64,000 bases of DNA from the NCBI GenBank assembly GCA_031216445.1, contig CM062214.1, positions 19,893,001-19,957,000 of the forward strand, given 5' to 3'. The notes below the pieces were generated by a model. That model made no database searches and was not told the DNA's origin. It saw only the letters and a program-made list of their open reading frames with translations. Positions 1 through 11,930 of the stretch are shown piece after piece; the first letter of the stretch is position 1, and every line of letters starts with the position of its first letter. Source of the stretch: Lateolabrax maculatus (Eukaryota > Chordata > Actinopteri > Acropomatiformes > Lateolabracidae). The translations under genes were made by a program, and so were the position numbers.

Positions 1-1912
1 CACCTCAGATGTATAGAGGAGCACACACTGTTGACACTTTTCATAGCACACAGAGGATATATTTGTACAGGATTTGTGTAGACGTACAAGACATATAAGA
101 GTCTTTTTAAAAACAATATATGCTATTTCTGGAATGTATAAATATGTGTTTGTGTTTTTAATGAATTGGAAACTTTTGTAGAAAAAAGAATGTAATTGTG
201 CTGTATTTTCTATGTTGGTCTTCATTTTTATGATTAAAACTGATGAAATCAATTTTTGGATTCAACATGTATTAAGGTGCCTGAATAAGATGGTTAAACT
301 CCCTCATGTCAGTCTTGGATTTGTGGCTTTGCTTTCAGTTCAGAAGAGATACGTACATTTAATAGGTCTGTTTCTGTGGCACACCTGGTGGACAAACTAT
401 GAATGTGGCTTCACTGGGTCAAAGTAACTGTTTAAACCAGTAAACGAACAAGGTCAACAAGCAGACCAAAGCAAGAGGCAACGCAGGAGCAGCAGCCCTG
501 TGAAAGATTATCCCATTGGCATACAAAGGGGAAACTACCACTTATTGTTCAGATGTAACAGCATTCCTTCAGTAAAATTGCTATTTATTACACTTTGTGG
601 CTTTGACAATCAAGCTTCTGTCACTCCTACCGTCCTGTAGCTTGTTGAAACTGCCAGCTCCAGAATAAGCATGTAAATGGACCCTGAGTTTAGATTGACC
701 GTCAGTCTCTGCTATGAATTTAATATATTTTGGGTTTTGCAGCATTTTTGGCTTTTCAGTCACAACTCAGTATTACAGGACTATATGCACCATTTTTTTT
801 TTTTTTTTAGCAGGACACTGTTTCATCTTATATATACCCTATATTGTATTTTGGCTCTGATAATGAGGTTTGTTACAAAACATGCCACTTCTACCCTGTA
901 CAGAGTGCTTCATTATGAAGCTCACTGCATTTTGTTTTCAACATGTAATCCTATGTTGTGTCAGTGTGGTACCAGCCTTTTCAGTTACTCCATGATAGAT
1001 CTCAGCATGGCAATGAGGAACACACTGTCTGAGGTTTTGCCTGTTTATTTTTCATGTTCATTGTCATATACCAAACTAACTGCCAACAGATTACAAAATG
1101 TCGAGAATAGCCGGGCCAACTCAAAAACAGTTTGTCAGATTATACATATTAAGGTTTGAAGGTAAATCTACAATTCCAGGATGCTTAGTAAAGTTAAAAG
1201 ACAGCTGTCAGTCAAAAAGACATAATTTATATTATTTGTAAGAATTTGAGCACCTGTTTTAAAAAATGGTTGATAATCAACACATATTGTCAAGTGCACC
1301 CCTCTCACTGAATTTTAAAACAAATAAAACTGGTTTATAATGAATCCAAATGTGACATGACTACCTTAAAAAATAAAAAACTTAATTTACAGTATGTATG
1401 CATTAGTCCTTATGTTTTTAGGAGGACACTATTGTGGTGGTCAGGTCTATGCAAATATTTGTGTAAACCAGTATATAATCTCTCTACAGTGACATAAAGT
1501 TTAGCATTCTGGGATGTTGTCAGGTATTAATCAATATTATGTGTATTATGTTAGTATTAACAATAAGCATGCAATTTGTACACTTTTAATACAGACAAGA
1601 GGAACATGACATAAAAGAAACATTTATGTTCATGATAAAGACTTAAGAAGATTTTTTCAGCAGTTGAAAACTTCACATACTACTCTTTATACGATATACT
1701 GTAGCGTACCGTTTGTTTAAGCCTATCAATTAAAAAATGTGCCTAAGATCAAACTTCAAAGGAACATGAAAGTTGAAAAAAGGTGATACAAACAAGGCCT
1801 CTGATGGCCTACTGCATATAGCTTACAGTTTTAGTGTAATGAGAAGAAAGGGTATCAATGGAACAAATGGAACGAACAACAACAGAAAACAATTGTCACT
1901 GTCTTCTTGTGG
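1..1912. other. AT-rich flank 3' of BCAP29, no gene recognised
   Basis: No convincing exon is visible. The stretch is AT-rich with many stops in all frames. On the minus strand the BCAP29 3' untranslated region must begin at 1912; candidate poly(A) signals on that strand are an ATTAAA form at 1590-1585 and AATAAA at 1049-1044. On the plus strand AATAAA lies at 1323-1328, so a convergent transcript ending here is also possible. A poly-T run lies near 793-808. Which gene owns this sequence is not decided by the sequence. Confidence 0.4.
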
Positions 1913-3843
1913 TTACTTATCCTTTTTGTCCACAGCACTCTGGGGATTCTATGGATCAAGTGAAACATTTTAATCAGAATCACTCAAGTATTAGTAAGGT
2001 TAATAAACAATAAATATTTTGTTATTCAGTATTTAGTATTTGCATGCACATATGAAGAGCATTTGTGTGTGCCTGTGTGTGTATGTGTGTGTGTGTGTTT
2101 TACCTGGAGTTGATGGTGTTCCCTCAACAGTCTGTCATACTCTTGTGCCAGACCTTTGGCCTGCCTCCTCATGGCCTCCACTTCAGCATGAGACTTGCGC
2201 ACAGCTACACACGCAAACAGTATTACATCTACAAATTGCTCTATAGCTCATCAATGTCCCTTAAAATTAGCTTCTTTCATAATACAACAGAAAGCATTTG
2301 TGTGCAAGTATGCAAGAAGTGACCTGTGGTGGTCCATGCTCTGCTAATGAAATGCATCATAGTGTGCTTTAAAAAAAAATCATTATAGCTTTTCATAAAA
2401 ATTTTATTAAAAGGACTGTTTGTTTTGATGTGATGATAACTCACCCTCCTCAGCAGCCTTCACTTGATCTGAAAGCTTCTCAACTTCCAGCTTCAGTTGC
2501 TGGTTTTTTGTTAACATAGATTTTTCCTCATCCAGGAGAGCCTAAGCATAAAATTTTCTCCTTAATTACAAACAGCAGACAACAGCACATACAAAACACT
2601 GATCACAGACACAATACTCTGTTAAAACTACACACAAGAGTTGGACAAGAGTCACAAACATTTTGAAAACACAAAGTTATGTTATACTAAAGGTACACTG
2701 TAAACTACAGTAGACACATTGGGGAAGAAGAAGAAAGGAACAGGCTGTAAGACTATAACACAAAAGTTGAAGTTATGTCATCAGACTCTGATTATGTCTC
2801 ACTTGTTTTAGCATCAGGTTATCGTCCTGGTGCTGCTTGGCGGCTTTGGCAGCACTGTCCATCTGCGCCTGAAGTTCTGCACTGTTATCCAAGGTAACAG
2901 CAACATGGTTTAGCAAGGTGACAACCCGACGCATGATACTGTAATGAGTTCAGCGAAGAAAACAAGAAGAGAACCGGAAGAAAAGAAGACAGGACAAGAC
3001 AAGACAGAACATCAAGAAGTGAATTGTAAAGAGTGAATAAGCAAATGGGCAGTTGCGTGAAATGTTAAATTACTGTTTGTCTTTAAGTAAGGTCCTTAAC
3101 ACATTAGTCTGTTATTCTGAAAGAAATGTGGAAAGAAGTGACACTGACAGCCAGAGGAAGAGAGAGAAGCCAGATATGTAGAGGTTCCTCTGGGCTCTGA
3201 ACAGCTTCATGTGGACCTGATCGTACAAATTTGGGTTCACCTTGGCATCATGCATAGGCTCAGGACCCGAGTACTTCTGAACCTCCCGGACAGCATCTGA
3301 GAGTGGGCAGGGGGACAGAAACATGACCGATGCTGGCTGGACTTACAACATGCTGTCAGTCTACTCTGTGTAATTCCATAGCTGTCACTCACAGCAGATT
3401 GCTTACCAAGGAAGAGAACGATAAGAACCATGATCATGGTAAAGAAGCATTTGTTCCAATATGGAGATAACCAGTTCCATATTCTCAAGCCGAAAACTGA
3501 ACGCCACCTATGAATTAGGCAAAAAGGACACTGTGAGTGTCATAATATACAGTAGATGTGCACAGAATGGACATGGATGCACTCTGCTGGTGATTTGTGT
3601 GAATTGCCTCTTTCAACGTTCTTATTTACATCAAACTCTTGCACATGGCTTTCGATTCAGAAAATGGGCAGCTGCACAGAAAGCTTGAATGTTGAAAGTT
3701 GCTGAATGAATTTTTGAATATGTTTTGTGTTTGTGTTTTAAACTGCAGTACCTCTGTGCTGATATGAAGGGTATACACAAGATGAGGTTGGCTGCTATCT
3801 CTGCATAGAGGAAGAAAGCCACAGCGGTCCACTGAAGAGTCAT
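1913..3843 (-). CDS. bcap29: B-cell receptor-associated protein 29 type ER membrane protein (7 coding exons)
   Basis: Coding exons on the minus strand: 3843-3752, 3507-3407, 3296-3149, 2938-2803, 2541-2445, 2204-2104 and 1948-1913. All junctions carry AG/GT and stay in phase, giving 236 residues (human BCAP29 is 241). BAP29/BAP31 proteins are ER membrane proteins that chaperone membrane cargo and act in ER export and apoptosis signalling. The N-terminus MTLQWTAVAFFLYAEI matches the family and is closest to BCAP29. Hydrophobic segments lie at about residues 2-25, 50-66 and 103-125; the conserved HMKLFRAQRNLYISGFSLF falls at 93-111. Residues about 115-225 are charged, heptad-rich coiled coil. 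The protein ends in KKDK, a dilysine ER-retrieval signal. The C-terminal part (EYDRLLREH, SAVDKKDK) recalls BCAP31 more than human BCAP29, so the paralogue call rests on the N-terminus and on GPR22 synteny. The start ATG lies 15 nt after a splice acceptor. Confidence 0.93.
2064..2098. repeat. (TG)n microsatellite
   Basis: Imperfect TG dinucleotide tract with two interruptions, inside the last BCAP29 intron. It begins only a few bases beyond the donor at 2103-2102. Confidence 0.9.
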
Positions 3844-4204
3844 TGTGACTGTGATTTCCTGAGGAGAGTGAGTGGTTTAATTAGCTCCATGGATTGTATG
3901 AGTAAGTGGCAGTGGAAATCAATGAACATGCAAAAATACTCCTACTCCTAATACTGCCTACTAAACTCTATCCAGTATATAGTACTCTTTTATATTGTAG
4001 AGTGACTTTCTGAGCATACACAAAAAGAAATTCTGTAGGCCTCATACATACAACAGCCGATCTGCACCAGTGTATTTATAGCCTTTTGCCTCTAAATCTA
4101 TTCTTACTCGTCAGTATAAGTATTCCTCGGCTGGTGTTCTCACTTTGTTTAAGAGCGAAAGGTGATCAATCTATTTCAAGGGATAAATAGAGTTGTTGGC
4201 TTAC

Positions 4205-4320
4205 CAGACAAAGTTGTACAATCGGAAGAATGGCAAGGTCCAGACACGCACACACATGCGCTCACACACACTGACAACAGCTGCTGGTGAGCAACCCAGG
4301 AGCTACAGCCCTAAATAAAA
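4205..4320 (-). other. bcap29: Likely non-coding first exon and promoter side of BCAP29
   Basis: The coding start at 3843 sits 15 nt downstream of a minus-strand acceptor (CTCCTCAG ending at 3859), so a separate 5' exon is required. A strong donor, CTG|GTAAGC, occurs on the minus strand at 4205/4204, upstream of that acceptor. The transcription start cannot be fixed; an AT-rich stretch near 4310-4320 could be TATA-like. The upstream boundary given is a guess. Confidence 0.45.
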
Positions 4321-6596
4321 CTCTGCTGGGCAGTTGACATCACTTGTCAGCCCCTTTGGATTTGTTAAAGATCACGACCTGACTGACCAAAAGCTTTGTT
4401 TTCAGTCTACTGAATGAGTGCAAGATTTGTCTATTTTTTATCTGGACCAGTCTTTCTTTTTTTTCTTCCCTGGTGTGTGTTTGAGCGTGAGCATGTTTGC
4501 TGACGTCTTCTCACATTTCATGTCATGGTACAAAAATAGTCATGAGAAGGGAACATTCAGTTTCTTTATTTAAATAATAATTCAGCCTTGGTGTATGTTA
4601 CTCATCCCCAAACTTCTCAAATAAACAAGCAGATTTAATGCTTTTAATATTTCTTTGGATATGTTGACTTTTCTGACTCTCTGGCTATTTTCTGCACAAA
4701 AGAGACCATGGGGTTTGTCCACAAGGGGGCTGTGTTATCCAATAATATAATATAGTTTTTGCACAGTGGTAGGAAGCAGGAAATCCTGTATGTTTGGCAG
4801 TTATTGCAGTAAATTCAATCCAAACATTCCCTATGTGTCAAGGAGATATGCAGACAGCCAACAGTGTGGATAAATGGCTCAGTTTACACACCAGCTGAAT
4901 ATAGGTAGTTGCCACTTAAATAGCAGATACAAGCTCATTCCAAAAAGCTCATTCATTACAAAGCAAATCAAGAGGATTGCCCTTTTTGTGTCTTTGTGTG
5001 CCTTTTAAAAAGGAACATAAACATCTTGGCTTGCTCACAAAACACATAAATTGCACGGGTACTGCACATCAACAATAGAGACTGAGGGAATTCTTGAGCG
5101 GAGCCTTCAGTACATTCTTCTTCCTTTTGAATTAGGTTTTTGACCGAATTCAGCTCCAAGGACTGGTCTGTGTATTCTGCCCTCTCCACTGTATTCAGCT
5201 TGCAAAGTGCATTCAGACGGGCTTCCTCTGTGAAATAAACTGATAGCTGCTATCCTCTTTGACTGCGTGTCTCAGGAGTGCTGAGGAGCAAAATGTTTAC
5301 AGCTGCACCGTGTGATAGCTTTTTGAGAGTGTGCAAATGACTGTAGCAGAACTGAATGTGCTTTGATTGCTCTCCTCTGCTCACCATCTCAGAGGTCGCA
5401 GCTCAGGAGACTGGAGAGTCATTACAGCAAAATGCCTGCAATAAGCAGATGGTCGGCTACGGTGATAGTGTGCTTGGTGGAGAGTTGTAACCTGAGAGCT
5501 CCATCCATTTATCTTATTGCCTGTTTATACACATTTCTGTCATGACGGGCACAGTAGTCAATATAACAATGCATATTGACTTCTTAAATGCTATCTTGAA
5601 CGTTACATATAAGATTGTTTTCACATAATTTAGTTTTTTAATTTGATCCAGGGGAGTTTGGCCATGCACAAACTCCTGTCTGCTTACCATTTATAAACTT
5701 ACTTCGTCACAGTGCTACCACAGCCTTCTGATGCGGAATACTGGACACGTACGTTTATTAGAAGTGTATGGAAACCATCTGACTATTTCGTCTTTTTATC
5801 TACATCAAATGCTCAGTAACAAGAGGAGGTCACATGTATTTTTGGTTCCAGTTCCTTTGTGAACCCCATGCATTCCTTCGGCAAGTTAGAAAATATAGGC
5901 CCTATTAGGTATTATGGGTGTAACAGAGCTCCACACCCTGCAAGAGAAACTCATTTCAGCTGCTTGTATCCATGATCTTATCGTTTCAGTGACTACCCAA
6001 ACTTGTGACAAGATGAAGGCTGGAACATAGATCGACTTGTAAATTGAGTGCTTTGCCTTGAGGCGCAGGTGCTTTCATCGCTGCTTTTATCACATGGCCT
6101 GGCATCCAACACCTATATGCAATTTGGTGCACCTACTTGCCCTTTGTCACGCTCCATGTTACACTCAATTGTGAACTACTCAGTCAACGTGTCCATGTGG
6201 GCCCACAGAAGTTAGGACCTGTAAGCACTGTCCCTGACATCGATGCAGGATTGAGCCAAAACAGCCTCACAAAATCCTCCGTCCTTGCCCAAGGACATGT
6301 CAGTTGGGTTCAAAGGTTCCTTCAAAGTGCACTTTCCTGCCAACATTTCCCAGCCAAAGTCAATATTTAATCACCTTTGCTGACAAATACCCAAGCAAAG
6401 CCCAGCCTCCCCCCCCCCCCCCCGAAACATCTCGTCCATGACCTTACCAAGAGCTTTTGCTCACGAATTAAGACACACGAATTAAGAAGCAGTAGCATTT
6501 TTTACACCTGCAAGCCTAAAAACTGGCACTGCAATTCCTTCCCTGGCCTGTTGGTGGCGCATGTCCACAGGTGCTGCTGGCCACAGGTGAGTGAAG
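4321..6596. other. Intergenic stretch between BCAP29 and the 6.6 kb candidate gene
   Basis: No exon of DUS4L (expected here from mammalian synteny) or of another known gene was recognised. The only clear low-complexity feature is a C homopolymer of about 15 bases at 6409-6423. The short open frames present show no family resemblance. Part of 6150-6320 reads like a degraded dispersed fish repeat, but I cannot name it. Confidence 0.4.
6409..6423. repeat. poly-C homopolymer
   Basis: Fifteen consecutive C residues, a site prone to sequencing and replication slippage and able to form G-tract structures on the other strand. It lies about 175 bases upstream of the candidate start codon at 6597. Confidence 0.9.
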
Positions 6597-8542
6597 ATGG
6601 ATCCAAACACAACGAGGAGCGAGCATCAGGCTGCATCTGGATCTGGATCTGATGTGAAGGACTTGTCCTCTGTGGACGTGCCGAGGTCACAAGTGGAGAT
6701 AATGTCGGCTGAAAAAAAAAAAAAAAACCTGAGACTATTGAAGCTCATCAGGAGAGAAGACAGACAGGTCAGTGTCTTTAACTCAGCTAGTCGTGACTGG
6801 CTGCTTGTTTACTTCGTTTAGTTTAGTTTAGTTTATTTGTTTGTTTGTTTTTTACCAAGTACTTTCTACGTTTTCCCATTTACTAAGTAGTTAGTAAGTG
6901 AATAAATTATGAGACAGGTTAGGTTGAATCAGCGGTCTAAAGATGTGTGGTTGTTGTTGGCCACCTTCCTGTTAACAGTTAGACAAACGTTAACATTAAA
7001 TATATAGTTATATTTTAGAATATATTTTTTATTTTAATATTAAAATTGTTGTTACATATAAAGCTATTACGAATTTAAAACATATAAATATTGTTCTGGT
7101 CTTACCATACACTACAACTAACTACCGTTACTATGGTTAGGCTTTTATTGTTATTGTCCCCATTAGCGTTATGTTGGGCTTCATCAGTTCCCACATTTGT
7201 CTTGAAAATTCAGTTTTCCCCTAATTTTATTATAGAACAGTGCTTTAAAGTCATTATGATTATGGTTAGGATATAATTCATAGACAATTTCTAGAAAAAG
7301 CCATATATTCCAGCCGGAGCACTTCCAATACTGGATTTCTGTTGGTGACACTGCTGACAGTGTTTCAGAGTTGAATAGTCAGATGGGATGTGAGATAGTG
7401 TATGTACTGAGCAGCGTTTTACAGTTGAAAAGTAACATGCTCAGTGCTCTCAGGGACAGTAATGGCATTTCTGTACTGCAATTTTCTACAGTATGCAGAT
7501 ACAACATAGCAGGGGTAAGCTACTATTATCCCATTTTATTGGTCAGGCTCTAGTCTAAACCATTATGGAAATCTGGACTGTGACCCAGTGACTTGTTGAA
7601 CAGAGACTTGTGACTTAACCCTAACTCTAAATTCAAGACAGAGACATGACATTTTGTGACTCTGATCATCTCTGCTTGATTTGTAAGGTATTTACAAGGA
7701 TACAAGGTTATTGTCATTTTACAACACAAGGTTGTAGAATGAGATTGCAGATTTAGTTCCATTTTGCTACTTCGGAAAAATGATTGTTATTTATGGTGGA
7801 GTGTGGGGATGAGTTGAGGAGTCTGACCGCCTGAGGACAGAAGCTGCTCTGTAGTCTGGTGGTACTCTTGTCAGACGGCAGAAGGGTGAACAGGCTGCTG
7901 CTGGGGTGGGTATGGTCTTTTAATATCCTTTGGGCTCTGTGCAGGCACCTCACCTCACAGATATCACTGCTGCTCGGTAGATGGGTACCAATGATGCACT
8001 GGGCTGTTTTAATCACCCTCTGCAGAGCCCTCCTGTCCTGGGCAGTGCACATCCCATGCTAATTTATGATGTTTCCAGTCGGGTGTGGAAAGTTTGCTTT
8101 TTTTCTTTAAGAAGTATAGCCGTTTCTAAGCTTTCTTAACCAGGGTGGAGATTTGAGATGACCATGACACGTTCTCTTAACAAGCATAAAAAGACAAGAC
8201 ATTTCCATATGGTTATTTTATCCTTCTGAACTCTAAATGGACCCATATTAAGAATTAAACACATATTTCATATTTAAACTAAATTTCGCTACATTCACAA
8301 TATTACATAATTTCTTTTAAAAGAACAAACTAAATGTATCCAGTCAGCAGTTAAACAATGACTGAACTAATTGCATAAATTAGCCTATTTGTTTTTGTAT
8401 GCTTTTGTGAAAGATCTCTTCAGATGTGGAGGCCATGACTAATTCTGAGGGAGACATGAGACTGCTTCCGAGTCCACAATCAGAAGAAACCCACTTGCAG
8501 TGGGTGTTGCAGTTTAAACAATGCCTCTTATTTGGGTTGTGA
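6597..8542 (+). CDS. Unidentified three-exon gene candidate, about 166 residues
   Basis: I do not recognise this protein. Exon 1 (6597-6767, 57 codons) starts at an ATG in strong context (A at -3, G at +4), nine bases after an in-frame TGA, and ends at CAG|GTCAGT. Exon 2 (7314-7514, 67 codons) follows a TTCCAG acceptor, is open throughout, and ends at GGG|GTAAGC; it begins PEHFQYWISVGD and contains LSSVLQLKSNMLSALRD, which looks like an amphipathic helix. Exon 3 (8414-8542) is weaker: acceptor GAAAG, then 42 codons to a TGA, beginning ISSDVEAMTN. Phase 0 is kept across both junctions. Exon 1 holds a 16-base A run (6712-6727) coding KKKK, so its frame is fragile. The protein has no signal peptide or membrane segment and is rich in Ser, Glu and Lys at the N-terminus. 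The second intron carries an L2-type LINE remnant. A real small gene, a decayed gene and chance are all possible; exons 1 and 2 are the best supported. Confidence 0.42.
6712..6727. repeat. poly-A run inside candidate coding exon
   Basis: Sixteen A residues within the first exon of the unidentified plus-strand gene. The frame as given passes through it as E-K-K-K-K-N. A one-base length error or polymorphism would break that frame. Confidence 0.85.
7690..8052 (-). mobile_element. L2-type LINE remnant, ORF2 C-terminus
   Basis: On the minus strand 8052-7753 encodes 99 residues matching the C-terminal end of ORF2 of L2-like non-LTR retrotransposons common in fish: TAQDRRALQRVIKTAQ, then the RCLHRAQRILKD and LFTLLPS blocks, ending near QAVRLLNS. 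These blocks lie after the reverse transcriptase domain. The endonuclease and catalytic RT parts are absent, so this is a 5'-truncated dead copy. An AT-rich tail continues to about 7690. It lies between exons 2 and 3 of the candidate gene at 6597-8542, in antisense orientation. Confidence 0.85.
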
Positions 8543-8994
8543 TATATAGACATATCTGGCCTATAACTGTGTTTGTTGAGCAAGTAATATAAGGCTGGAT
8601 GATGAATTCACAGTATATTTTCAATTTCCATTACCGTATAGACTGTTACCCAGCAAGACTATTTAATTATGTGCGTACAGATAGGGGGTAGAAAACAGAG
8701 TTTCACAGAGAGCTACAGTAAGAGGAGTTGAGGGGGAGTTGTTGTGCGGTTAACTGTGAAAATCACAAAAATGATGGGTGGGAAATGTTTGTTCTCAAAG
8801 AAGTTAACAAAGAGTTCATAATTATATGCATCCAGGGATATGGTTAGATCCCGGGAGCATAATGTGTAGGATGATTTTTCCCCAGTAAGTGATGCGGGAA
8901 AAACGTCTTGTTTAAGCAGCAACCTCTTGTACTCCATGTTTATAGCTAGTTTAATTACAAGAGCAGAAGTTTGTCCGTGCTTTGTCCGTGCGAG

Positions 8995-9165
8995 TCAGAA
9001 TCAGAGTCAGAATCGAGTTTATTACCAAGTAAGTTTTCAAATACAAGGAATTTGCTGTGGTGTACTGGTGCATGACAATAAAACTTATGGTTGTAGAAGT
9101 AGTGCAAAAGTCAAGAAACATAAATAAAAAAAGCAATAGAAATATTTACAATACAGAATATGATC
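8995..9165 (-). mobile_element. LINE L2-like 3' end (antisense)
   Basis: Repeated TCAGAATC units at about 8995-9017, followed by a GTTTATTACCAAGTAAG-like stretch and an ACAAGGAATTTG block, are the reverse complement of the typical 3' tail of fish L2-clade LINEs, which end in tandem GATTCTGA units. The element body would lie to the right; its extent beyond about 9165 is unclear. Confidence 0.6.
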
Positions 9166-9294
9166 AAATATTATTAAAATGTATATGATATATATTCTAT
9201 CAACTGTCTATATGTGGCATGTTGAAAATAATGAAAAGGTGAAGATAAATGTTCAATACAAATTTACTAATACTATAATAGTAACTAATAATTA

Positions 9295-9352
9295 TTTAAT
9301 GGTTTAATGGATTGTTGATCATTGAATCGATGGATCGTTACATCCCTAGTTT
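9295..9352. mobile_element. hAT-like DNA transposon end fragment
   Basis: Read on the minus strand, the block begins TAGGGATGTAACGATCC and continues with an ATCGATTCAATGATCAAC-like region. This resembles the terminal sequence of non-autonomous hAT-like elements that are abundant in fish. The opposite end was not located. Confidence 0.4.
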
Positions 9353-11930
9353 CTACCAAATATAATCCTTAACTTCAGCTTAACGTTAGCAGCACAACAG
9401 AATGTTAAATATGGATGTTGGTTGTTTTGTAAGGAAATGCACCTCAGTAGTAGTTTTGTCTTTCATTAAGTTTTTATATACACAGGCTAGCAAGTTGTCT
9501 GTTAAAATATTTTGTACTGATGTAATGAGTTTTAAGTCCATTCAAGCCAACATTGTCTATGCAGAAAATAAATGGGAACTTTACTTCAGGAGTCCTGGAC
9601 ACTTAAAATAACTTTTTTGCAATTCTATTGTGACATGAGGACACTTGGAGGAGAATGGAATCTATTCAAAATGTAGTCTATTTTCCCCTTTAGTGAATAC
9701 AAATGCTCACCATATAGTGTCAGACTCAAGCTGCCAGGCTGTGTTAGTGAGATCGGCTGTGGTGGTCCCATTCATATCTTTCCATGTGGAGAGAAGAGTG
9801 GCGGTATTATCACCAGACAGTAGTCATCACTGTGAGGGGAGCTGGAGGGCAGCAATCTTCTCTCTGCTGCCTCTCTTCTCACACACAGTGGTTGACTCTC
9901 TGCCACTGCCTGATAAAACAATTGGACTGACACGTGGCAGCGTGCACACACTGTATGGGCATAGCTACACATACTGGAGTATACACACACAAATACGGCA
10001 TACACACATTGCTGAATAGAGGCATGCACCAACACACACACACACACACACAATTGCACACTGACTGGCAGGTGCACACACACATGGACCGGGCATGCAG
10101 CCATGTCGGCACAAAACTTCTGACTTCTCTTTGTCCGTCACATTTTTGGTTTAGTGCGATAAGAATATGCTAGTCGGTCCTTTTTTCTGAGCCACATTTA
10201 CTAAAGGATGATTAAGATTTCACAATGTAATGGCACATTTTATCAAATGTATTCTAAAAGGTGTAAATTCTTACACACTTCACAGTCCATATAGCCACGC
10301 TTGGTAACACAAGCATTTGTTGTGTTATGGCCAATTTGTCTTCATATAAAATATGATTGTATAATTTTTTAAAATTATAATACTACATTCCTCTTTATTG
10401 TTTACTTTGCTTTCCCCTGTTTACCCCCAAGGATCCATTTGTTCTGGATGTAGTGGATAATAAAGGAGGGCACTTGATGTGTCATCAAACATCTGCTCTC
10501 TACTGATACCGACAGACAACAGTGGTCCCCACAGCATTGATTTAAAGGCAGACTGGCGTGTTATTTTTCTCCAATACCACACAGTGATGCCGTTGAGGTC
10601 ATAGCAGGTAGAGGTCATGCACCATTGTATCTGTCTGCCTTTGATTCCTGGTTTCTATCTGATCTCTCATAGATTTTCTTGTACAGAGATTATAGGTTGT
10701 ATATCAGAGTCATATCTTCCAACTCTATAAAGTGTCCTTCCATTTCTCTAAATCTGTCTTGGTGAGAGTAACATTTGGAAAATGACCACAAGCAACAATT
10801 TGTCAAGCTGTGCTGACTGGTGTGCTCAATTCACTTTCTTCTTCTCTACGATAGCAAAATTACAGTTGAGTGTTCGCTGACCTAATCCAATAGAGGCTCC
10901 ATACGGACAGAGTAATGTGATTTCCCAGGCTTTTATTCTGTGTCTGCAGCTGGATAGAGAGGGGCCCTGAAGAGATGGCATCTGAATTGGGGGTGGCTGC
11001 CTCTCTCAGTGACCGAGAGGGGGAAGGACATAATGTATGTGATAGGGACAGCAGCAAGTACCGGCCTTGATAAGGAGTATAGGGGAGAGGGAAAGGGACA
11101 ACAGAGAAGCATCTTTGCACCTCTGCTATTAACTATTGTAGTGTATCGACTCACCTCAGATTAAAGGTGAGTAGTGGCGGCCTGCTATCCAATAGCTAAC
11201 TAGAAATACTCACCTTGAGATTTGTATCCATAGCAGCCATTCATAAACATCAACAGCAATACAAGTGGTCCCAAGTGGGACAAACACATGAAAACACTGG
11301 GTCAATATAGTGGCTATCATTACAGTAAGGGTAGATGATACTTTCTTCAGTTTAGCTGTTTAGCCAGCACAGTGATTGTCTAAGATGACATGGTGGAGTA
11401 GGTGCAATTGACAACTCCCGATGTGTTGTATTTTGTGACAAATGGTAAAGCTGTACTGGAGCTGTCAGAGAGCATGTGATTGCAAGTTGCGCGTTTTCAG
11501 TGTTCATCTAGATTACATGCCTTCACAGGTCATTTTTGAACATCCCCAGCACCAGTTTAAGGTATAAAATAATATTAATGAAGAAATAAATATTTTCGAA
11601 CATGTTGTACAAATAGCAAATGAATACCCAACCAATTAAACAGATTATTAATTTAATTAAGACATTATCACTAAGAAATTTAAATATTTTCTCCTAAACT
11701 CAACAAAAACATATCTAAAAAAAATATCGGGGGGAAAAAAACTTAAATATTTAAATAAATATACATTTAACATGGCCATTTAAAATAACTGTAGGCTAAT
11801 GTCTCCCATTAAAATCATCAAGACCCTCGACACTCCACCCAACACGGTGCAGAGATCTATATTGGCCAACTAAGAGGGGGAATTGAAATAGAATAGGGCC
11901 AGTAAATCAAGAGAAAATTAGATAAAATCA
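9353..11930. other. Non-coding stretch, no gene recognised
   Basis: Apart from the CA-rich region near 10 kb, no coding exon or structured element was recognised. The open frames at 9645-10019 (plus) and 9772-10104 (minus) are driven by low-complexity CA repeats. The segment 11560-11790 is strongly AT-rich. Confidence 0.4.
10032..10052. repeat. (CA)n microsatellite
   Basis: About ten uninterrupted AC units, within a wider CA-rich region from about 9940 to 10085 that holds further short AC tracts. Confidence 0.9.

Noticed and set aside
2040..2322. Plus-strand frames over a TG repeat
   Set aside because: They are antisense to the BCAP29 exon at 2104-2204 and rely on the microsatellite.
3112..3148. 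Continuation of the BCAP29 exon 4 frame beyond 3149
   Set aside because: A donor (GTCAGT) at 3148-3143 and the in-phase exon at 2938-2803, which continues the conserved family sequence with MRRVVTL, show this part is intronic.
9645..10104. Overlapping long frames on both strands near 10 kb
   Set aside because: They are produced by CA/GT repeats and have no domain signal.
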